From positions 496,001-560,000 of the forward strand of contig JANFAH010000023.1 in NCBI GenBank assembly GCA_024663395.1: a stretch of 64,000 bases of DNA. Reading direction: 5' to 3'. The notes beneath the pieces were generated by a model. It was not told the origin of the DNA and searched no databases. It saw only the letters and a program-made list of their open reading frames with translations. Origin of the DNA: Pisolithus tinctorius. Its lineage: Eukaryota > Basidiomycota > Agaricomycetes > Boletales > Pisolithaceae. Shown here piece by piece: positions 57,001 to 64,000 of the stretch. How positions within the stretch are numbered: the stretch's first letter is position 1; each line of letters begins with the position of its first letter. The position numbers and the translations under genes were made by a program.

Positions 57001-58150
57001 ACATCAACTCCAAATGCTGTATAGGGTGATCCTTATAATTTCACCCACTCTTGTGCATATCGCCTGACACCCGAAGAGGAGGCGATGACTGCTGTGCAGA
57101 AAGATTAGACACGATACGAGTTAGTAGAAAATCCTGAGTTAGGCAGGGGCAGAAATAGTGTATGTGGATTCCATCCACAAGATGGGAAAATAACCTGTAT
57201 TGCACAACACGTGGCATTCCGCTACCGTTGTCACTGGAAATCCGAGTGACCAAAGGAAATACCAGCTATGAGCGATGAGTTTGACACCAAACTTCATGCA
57301 ATTGAATATACCAAATACCAAATACAAAGGGACCCGTTCAGGGTGCCGCGCTAGGTACTCCTGTCTTGCAGTAAATTTTCGCAGACTTTCGCACGATGGT
57401 GGGCCATTGCCTGTTGACTAGGGAACCCCTAGATGTAGATGAAAGTTCCAATGAAACCATCGTGAGCAAGTTCGTTCGAGGGCCGACCTCCATCGTGGTA
57501 TCGCCAGTCGGCCTCCTGTGTTGGAGAGACTGTTCAGTAGGCAGGGATCCCGCGATTTGGCATCCCCCGGTCCCTCTCGGTCAATTTCATGTCTAGAATT
57601 GGGCATTTAGAGAAGAGGATATGCATGCGAGAGCCAATACTTACCTGTTCGCGTCGTCGCGTAATCGCCAGGATTTTCAGCTCAAAATCGAGAGACAATC
57701 ATCAACCAGGTAATGCTGAATATCAAATATTAGCTATGGCATCATGCAGATAGGGAAGTAACGCAGTACAGCTAGTCACATAGGAATCGAGCCGCTTATC
57801 AATTTCCACTCACCGGGCCTATGTTACATGCGGCATGGTCGACAAACGCTCAGGAAGTGATCGACTACGCTTCGACAGTACATACGGACGCGAAGTTATG
57901 TTAACCACCGCGACAGTGAACCTAACACCGTTTCTAAGCTTTGTAAAAGCACCGCGTCATTGTGACAACGACTAACCTGAAACGCCACGCTTGCTGCCAA
58001 CCCGAGAACAACAGAATGGCCACATCACGGGTAGGTAACTCGGTATTACTCGATTTTCTACTGGACTTGTATTTGTTTCGCGGTGGCTTTGTAGTATGTA
58101 CAGCTTTACGGTGTCTCGTACCATCCACCTATCCTGTCGGATCGATGATG
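57000..58150 (-). pseudogene. V2: second copy of family V, with the transposon-free site
   Basis: Aligns with both sides of V1 (41850-42227 and 45094-45480). The GTGAGT donor (near 57815), the intron with GCTAATATTTGATATTCAG and the next exon with a GTAAGT donor near 57640 are visible. The coding blocks are more diverged than in V1 and contain stops (for example in the HWNIE region near 58060). Its main value is as the empty site for the Harbinger insertion. Confidence 0.5.
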
Positions 58151-58599
58151 AGTTGAGTCAGCGGTTGCGGTTGAATTGCAGAGTACTCCACCAGACGCTA
58201 CACTTGGACGCCAAGTTGATACGGGACTAAATAAAGGAATTTGAACCTTGGCCACTCATAGAGAAACGCTTGATGGCAATGATAATGTGAGAGCATCAAG
58301 TCGTCTATGTGCTTCAAGGGACTGCACGACTTCGGCGGCCATGATCATCGTTTCACTTGCTTGCCTCCATTACATAATTGCGTCAGCCACGCTGCATCAC
58401 GTGAGATTTTCTCAGATATCATTCAACATGAGACGGAGGTCGCTCATGTGAAGCTTCGGAGTTCAAATTCCCACGGCTCGGGATGGACGCGGCCGAAATG
58501 GGCTACGTACGACTTGCCAAATCTAACGGCACCCTTGTTCTGTGTCAAAGTGCGAACAAGATGTAGATTACAGAAGGGGCATCCTTTTTTCCCACTTCC

Positions 58600-60763
58600 C
58601 TTTCAGCGAACGCCAATCATCGTCGCTGATACCACCATGTCAATAGCGCTGACTTTAATTTCTTCAGTTTGACCATCGGGAATCGAGATCGATCACTATG
58701 CGATCAATATTCTGTTTTTGATTCGACACTAGCCGCGGAGAGTGTAATACACTTACGGGAAAGTTAGCAGATGTTAATCTTCAAACAACTGTGGAGAGCA
58801 GTCCTTGTAACACTGGGTACAATTGTTTTTTCTCAGCTTCTTTATTCCTGTTGATGGCATGCCACTGTCAAAAACAACAGGGCGTCTTGCCCTCCACAGC
58901 ACCCTGTCTTCGCCGCTTGCGGCCAAATCACAGGTTCAAAATCACGCACAAGCACACGTAGAAGTTGTCTCGCGCGAATGCTTGGTCATCGTATCACTCC
59001 TGGCCGTTCTACCTGCTTATTGCATACTCGGAGACGAAATTCGATGCTGATACGGCCACTGTTTCTTCACTCATTTACCCAATTGTACTAAGTCCCACTG
59101 CTGTGCAAGGTAGTTCCATCAACTACAGTGTAGCGCACACCTGACATCCGAAGGAGGAAGTGGTGGTCGCTGCACAGCAGAATTCGAAGCGGCACACGCA
59201 TACAAGTAACAAAAACAAAGGCATGCGCGGGATTATAGTGCAAAAGCGGGGAGAGTGCTATGTGGCAGTGGGAGGCAGTGACGACAGTACCAGCAACGGC
59301 CTACGGTCACACGGAGATCTCCGTTTACATCACATGTAGGAAACGTATGGTAAAAGAGGTCGTTTTCAGAGTCGATGCTGTGAGTGACTTTGAAGATCGA
59401 ACTGCCTGCGGGTCAGGGATTAAAGTGCGGGGGACATAGATTGCCACGAACCTTGCTAGTGGCTTCCTAGAGTAAGCAGCGCGAATAAAACCGACATGCT
59501 TGCCTTTGGTCACTACACACCACTCATTTGCCTCGCTCTTACCTCGTGCAGAGTTCCTTCGCAACTTCTGAGGGCCCCGCCAATGCACATGCGGTCAGAA
59601 AACTACGTCATCTCTTGGAATTCCACATTCATCCGACCTTCCATCCAAGGTAGGCAATGCGGCAGCCACGCGGACTCCCCCCTGATGAAGAAAGACTCAT
59701 CAGAAGCCCGTGGAGTCGTACGTTAATCTGAGATGGATTTCTGTGCGCAAGAAGGAGGAAAGGATTAAGGTTATGATCGACATGGCGTCACCTTTTCTAT
59801 AGGTTCGGCGCGGAATCAATGTATGCATACGCAGCTTGTATCGACTGGCGGTAGGGCTTAAGTCCTGTTAGGCTCCGAATCGGGGTACGACCCGGTAGGC
59901 ACGGTACGTACGTGACATGCCAGGCTTATTTTCAGAATTTAGCAACTAGATAAGTAGCACTAGGTTAAAGTTCTTACCATCAACAAAACCTTGAGCAACA
60001 TAATCGTACCTCCGCGAGAGGGGAAACGCTCAGCGCTCGAGCCTGTTGTAGCGGGAACATATCGGAAGGGGCAGATGAGGTGTCAGAGGGACTGGTATCA
60101 GGAGATGCATGTATGCAATTCGCTTCGGTGGTCGGCGGTTTTGTATGTACGACGTAGCTGGCGGTTCCGCCGTCCAAGGAGCCACTCACATGGGATGGCA
60201 ATGTAGGTTGCTCGCTACGCACGATGTTCTGATCACGTGATCCCGACCCTCCTAGGTCCTTGCCTAAGGCGAACGTGCGTTTCGATCTTCGTGCGTGCCA
60301 TCACTGATGACATCGCATGCGTGGGCCTGGTCTTCTCGGTTTCGTTGGTACGCATTACAGGATGTCACCGGTATCGGTTCCCACAGCCAAGAAGCGGATT
60401 GGTTTGCGCAGAGAGTGGACCGAACGAGCCGCAGACGAGGGGTTCAGGTGGAGAGATGGTAGCTCTGCGGACAAGCAGGTTCTGCTTCAGAAGCTACTGC
60501 TTTCCGGGGCCAGGTGCGGCGGACTCGTTGACCAATTATATTGTTGCGAGGACATCACCCAATCACTGGAAGGCTTCTGTGGCGTAACAGGCGTTACATT
60601 TTTTCTCACCCGGAACTCCACGATACTGGCGTTTACTGTGAACTTCCTGCGCGAAACTTGGGCACTTCCAGGCGGTATTTCCATTGTGACCTTCCCTACC
60701 TTAAGTAAAATCGTGCACTGCAATGGGTGCGAAAGTAGAACGAGAGCTACCGTGACGGGATGA
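58600..60763 (+). pseudogene. U5: copy of unnamed family U
   Basis: Close paralog of U2 over its whole length, including 3' blocks. Blocks: SKTTGRLALHSTLSSPLAAKSQ near 58870, DFEDRTACGSGIKVRG near 59385 (followed by TAG as in U2), LRWISVRKKEERIKVMID near 59727, and VRAITDDI near 60290. U2 and U5 share the stop after RG, so it predates their duplication. No intact product is supported. Confidence 0.45.
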
Positions 60764-61065
60764 GAACAAGCGGCCTGAACTTTACAATCTACTTATTTGC
60801 GAATGTATGGTAACCAGTACATACATAGCGTCAGGTCAAGCGCTCAGCATCGTTCATGACCACATGCACCGAATGGAACAGAAATGGGCATATAGAAAGA
60901 GCGAACGATCACAAAAAAAGTCATAAAAACAATACAGTTTACGGGACCCCTTCCTGCAGTGTACGTCAATCCTGTGTGCAGGCCGAAACAACGGTCTCTT
61001 AATATTCTCGAGCACACAGTTAGGTATCCGTACCTTGTGAAATGTCAGCGATCATCGGCGGTATC

Positions 61066-63051
61066 TCACTTTGAGCGGCGGAATCCGAGATCCACCTCTC
61101 GAAAATGTCTCAAAAAGATTCGCGCTTCAGCTGGAGATCGCAAGCACCGCATGTGATAAGCGTGGTACCCGAGATGTTGACGATGCCGTGGGCAGAGGCC
61201 AGATGGTCCTGACAATCCCGACCACGAATTTGCCGCATATACGTCCCTGATCGTCTTTCCAAGGGCAGGGCCTCAGATCACTGAAGGTCTGTTGTAAAGA
61301 CCCCAAGATTGTGGAGTTTGTAAACTGAGTTGAGAGGGGATGTATCAGAGAAGCTTCCGGTGGAGAGCTCGCTACGTTGGCTGTGGCGAGGGAGGCCAAC
61401 CGAGCTGGCAGAAGTGACGACGGCGCTAGCGCCGCCGCCGAAAGGTCCCAAGTCTCCTTGGGCAAGATGTCCGGCGGGAACACTGGCCTCAGTGGCTTGA
61501 ACCGGGACCACAGGGGGAATGAATTGTACAGGCTGTCAGGTAACATGGAAATTATAAGTCAGTGGCCGCCCTTGTAGTATCAAACCTACAATGACAGTTC
61601 CCGCATTTGGATAATAGGACAGGGATATCTCGTAGTGGTTTGGTGCTCTTTTCACACCGTCTTGGTGGCCGAAGAAGGTGGCGGAATTTGTGGGGTCTAC
61701 GTGGTACGTTGACAGCGCAGACATAGTTGGTGTGCCCGATCCGCACAGTTGCTGGAATACGGCAACAAGCGTTAAGCTGGGTGCATGGAAGATAAACGTG
61801 GACAGCATTCTTACTTCCTGATGCCACGACTCGTTTGAATATGACAATAGTGCCATCTTGCCAGAAGCGTGACAATTTCCGTCCTTCCTTTCACGATTGT
61901 CCCCCCCTCCAGGCTGGAGCGCAGTGCGATGGAGTGGGAGGGGTATCGTCCCCACGTTCGTCGTGGTTTCATTAGCAATGTTTGATACGATTGAGGTACA
62001 TGTGGGCCTCGGAACAGCCCCGGTGAGCAGTCCATGAGAAGGGGGCGGAGCCCGATTGGAAAACGGGGACAACAATTCATTCGAACCGAGGAAGGTTTGC
62101 ACATCCTGATAACCACGAGGTCCTCCGAGGGTTCCGAGATTAAAAAACTTCCCTCGATCAACCGTATTCCACGTCGACTCACCCATTTGTACGGCATCGC
62201 CAGCGCAAAGGGAACGGGCATCATATGGCAGTAGCTGGGGGTGCTGAACCTTAATAATTAACTAAGTAGTAACCCAAGACGGTACCCACTGAAGTCAAGC
62301 CTACCATCAACGACCCTCCATATTGTTCGGTGCGACTGGTCGATGAAGTAGCGGGAAAGGGATTATGTACCTCTACATTCTGAGCACCCCAGTACCGGAC
62401 TTCGTTCATCAAGTCGAGGGTATTAGCCCGGACGTCTGGGAGGGGACGTGCGTAGGGAGGCTGTTGTACGGAGGGGCACCGTAATATGTTAGCAGCCTTA
62501 GGGGGCATTGGCCAAAGCTGAACCCACCATGGACACCTCAACGTCGGCAGCATCGTCAGCTTGGCAGTGTATCTGGAGCATACTGGAAGTGCGATAAGAT
62601 TCATGACAGGGAACTCAGCGGAATCACGATTTACATCTCGAGTTCCATGTATTCCTAAGGCGGGCACGATGGCTGAGGCTCGTGTCAAATGGCTCGGAAA
62701 ATGTTGATCATGCCAGCAATCTCTTAGAATTCCCTTTAAGGTGGAGAAGATGGTAGGACGGCGAACCTCGGTTAAGATCATGGGATGACCGTATCTGAAT
62801 ACAGGGTATGTCAAGAATTGGTACCCAATGTGAAATGCCGCTCACGTCAATGGTGGGATGGTCCGCTGCTGGTGTGGTGCATCATCGCCATCAGGGAGGT
62901 ACCTGCGTCTTCCACCGTACAGCAAGTGGCTGAGATTGTACGCCTGCTGGGAGCGAGCCACATCCCGAGAGAATGATGGTGACGAACGATCCAACACGAC
63001 ATGTATGTTGGGAATTGGTGTCGCGTAGGATGAATGCTGTTGCATATCCAT
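61066..63051 (-). pseudogene. Z11: subfamily B zinc-finger copy with several lesions
   Basis: Exon 1 63051-62846 and microexon 62794-62767 (28 nt) are intact. The next intron has lost its acceptor: the sequence aligned with the CTAG of Z9 reads CTGG (62713-62714). Later exons are recognisable (LDLMNEVRYWGAQNVEV ending at a GTAGGC donor; the block starting MGESTWN; QLCGSGTPTMS...). In the last exon three one-base changes break the frame. One is an insertion near 61400, the second a deletion after GKFVV that destroys the finger 1 reading, and the third a shortened T run before RHFREVD in finger 2. By eye it is the paralog of Z9, with flanks. Confidence 0.65.
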
Positions 63052-63501
63052 AGAACGGATTGCGAGGACGGAGAGAGCTCTGGGGGAAAAGGAGCACGCG
63101 GGTGAAGTTAGAAGGGAATGAGGGAGGCGAAGCCTTCAGCTGTACGAGGGCTATGGTGTGACCCGGACTATTTTACTGAGTGGGGCAATGCAGGCATGCT
63201 GCCCCTGAAGTACTCCGCGCGGAGTAATGGATGCGCCCTGGAAAAGATTAAACCTTTAAAACTCTAACCCAGCCACGAGGCTGTATGGTTGGACGATCAT
63301 GTAAATGCGCCCGTTTATTCGCAGATGTACCACCAGTATCCGCGGGAGTAAGTGTTTGCTGGAATCTCCTGAAGATAAGCGAATGTCTGCACCTCAATAA
63401 GTCCCTATGCAATGGCGGAAGCTTCCGTGCAACGCGAACTTTAAAATAGGAACAGTTTCATGGGCGAGATGTTTTGGTGGCTTGCGGCGCATGCCGACCA
63501 G
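63052..63501. other. Upstream flank of Z11; no gene
   Basis: 63300-63480 aligns with 52700-52930 upstream of Z9. GC-rich stretch around 63130-63240 without recognisable features. Confidence 0.45.
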
Positions 63502-64000
63502 TCACCTCAACCGAACGAATAGTCCCGAAACAATGGGACGGTATATGTTTGGAACACCCTGTACTAGATTGTTGTACGTAATAGGCATGTCACATATCTT
63601 TCCGTCGTTGTCCCGCCAGCCGCAGCGTTTGGGTGCTGTCGGAAGGCTCGTCGAGGGCCCAGTGGAACGGTCAGTTCTTGGTGACTCCTTAGGTATAGAA
63701 AGGTTCCCGATGCTGTGTGTTGGTTGCAGCTTATGAGGCAGTGACCGAGAGACATCCGAAAGCGACCATGATGGCGCCACCGAATAGGCGGCGTTGTCGG
63801 AATTGTGATCAATTCCATCCATCCTTTCACGATTATCCCCTCCGCCAGGCCGGAGCATGGGACGATCAAGTGAGATGGGTATTGTCCCCGCGTTCACCAT
63901 GGTGCCATCAGCGACGTTTGATGCGATTGGGGGACATGTGGATGTTGGAATGCCCCCAGCAAGCACGTGTCCACACGGTTCCAGAGAAGGTGGCGGAACC
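63502..64000 (-). pseudogene. Z12: partial zinc-finger gene truncated inside finger 1
   Basis: Open from the right edge of the window. It carries SNVADGTMVNAGTIPISLDR and RPGGGDNRERMDGI (shared with 62.0 and 51.3 kb), then CGWRDNDGKICDMPITYNN. After that codon (about 63565) similarity stops and the frame runs into unrelated residues to a TGA at 63502. Finger 2 and half of finger 1 are missing, so a deletion fused this gene to the upstream flank of Z11. 5' exons lie beyond the window. Confidence 0.65.

Noticed and set aside
1..64000. Search for CRISPR arrays, bacterial operons, rRNA or a viral replicon
   Set aside because: No regularly spaced repeats, Shine-Dalgarno-led gene strings or rRNA motifs were seen; intron-rich genes argue for a fungal chromosome.

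Overview
The window looks like an accessory, repeat-rich stretch of a filamentous basidiomycete genome, most likely an Agaricomycete. This is inferred from the introns and element types, not from a marker gene. Introns are very short (about 35-60 bp, one of 107 bp), with GTRNGT donors, CTAAC-like branch sites and YAG acceptors. The mobile elements are a non-LTR element with RNase H, a Ty3 element and a PIF/Harbinger element with a Myb/SANT partner. I found no rRNA, tRNA, CRISPR or bacterial-type feature.

The dominant content is one multi-copy family, called Z here. It has at least twelve copies or relics: plus-strand copies at 2.4, 12.3, 16.5, 22.5, 27.2 and 31.6 kb, and minus-strand copies at 38.4, 40.6, 50.5, 53.6, 61.1 and 63.5 kb. 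Better copies are six-exon genes of about 500-550 codons with a low-complexity N-terminal region and a C-terminal pair of zinc fingers (C-x9-C-x7/8-C-x2-H-x4-H, then C-x2-C-x15-H-x4-H). A 25- or 28-nt microexon is conserved across both strands. I do not recognise a named family. Several copies are broken by frameshifts, stops, splice-site loss or a chimeric junction.

Left to right: 1-2354 is the 3' part of a LINE-type element whose poly(A) tail sits inside Z1. 4340-10368 is a Ty3 element with identical 126-bp LTRs and open gag and pol. 12.2-16.4 kb and 31.5-35.6 kb are paralogous blocks (Z plus a downstream block). 17.5-20.5 kb holds a candidate minus-strand gene and a copy of family U. Z4 and Z5 lie at 22.5 and 27.2 kb, with a small Ser/Thr-rich gene at 25.3 kb. 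A multi-pass membrane protein gene is at 35.6 kb (minus). From 38.4 kb on, minus-strand Z genes alternate with two further unnamed families, V (minus) and U (plus). The order V-U-Z occurs at about 42-53 kb and again at 57-63 kb, which points to block duplication. A 2866-bp PIF/Harbinger element (42228-45093) sits in an intron of the first V copy, and the second V copy preserves the matching empty site.

The strongest candidate for an undescribed system is the expanding Z family with its V and U neighbours: tandem and block duplication, decay, chimera formation and repeated transposon hits around a possible DNA-binding protein. Its function is unknown. Exon structures were derived by comparing paralogs by eye and have not been checked against transcripts.
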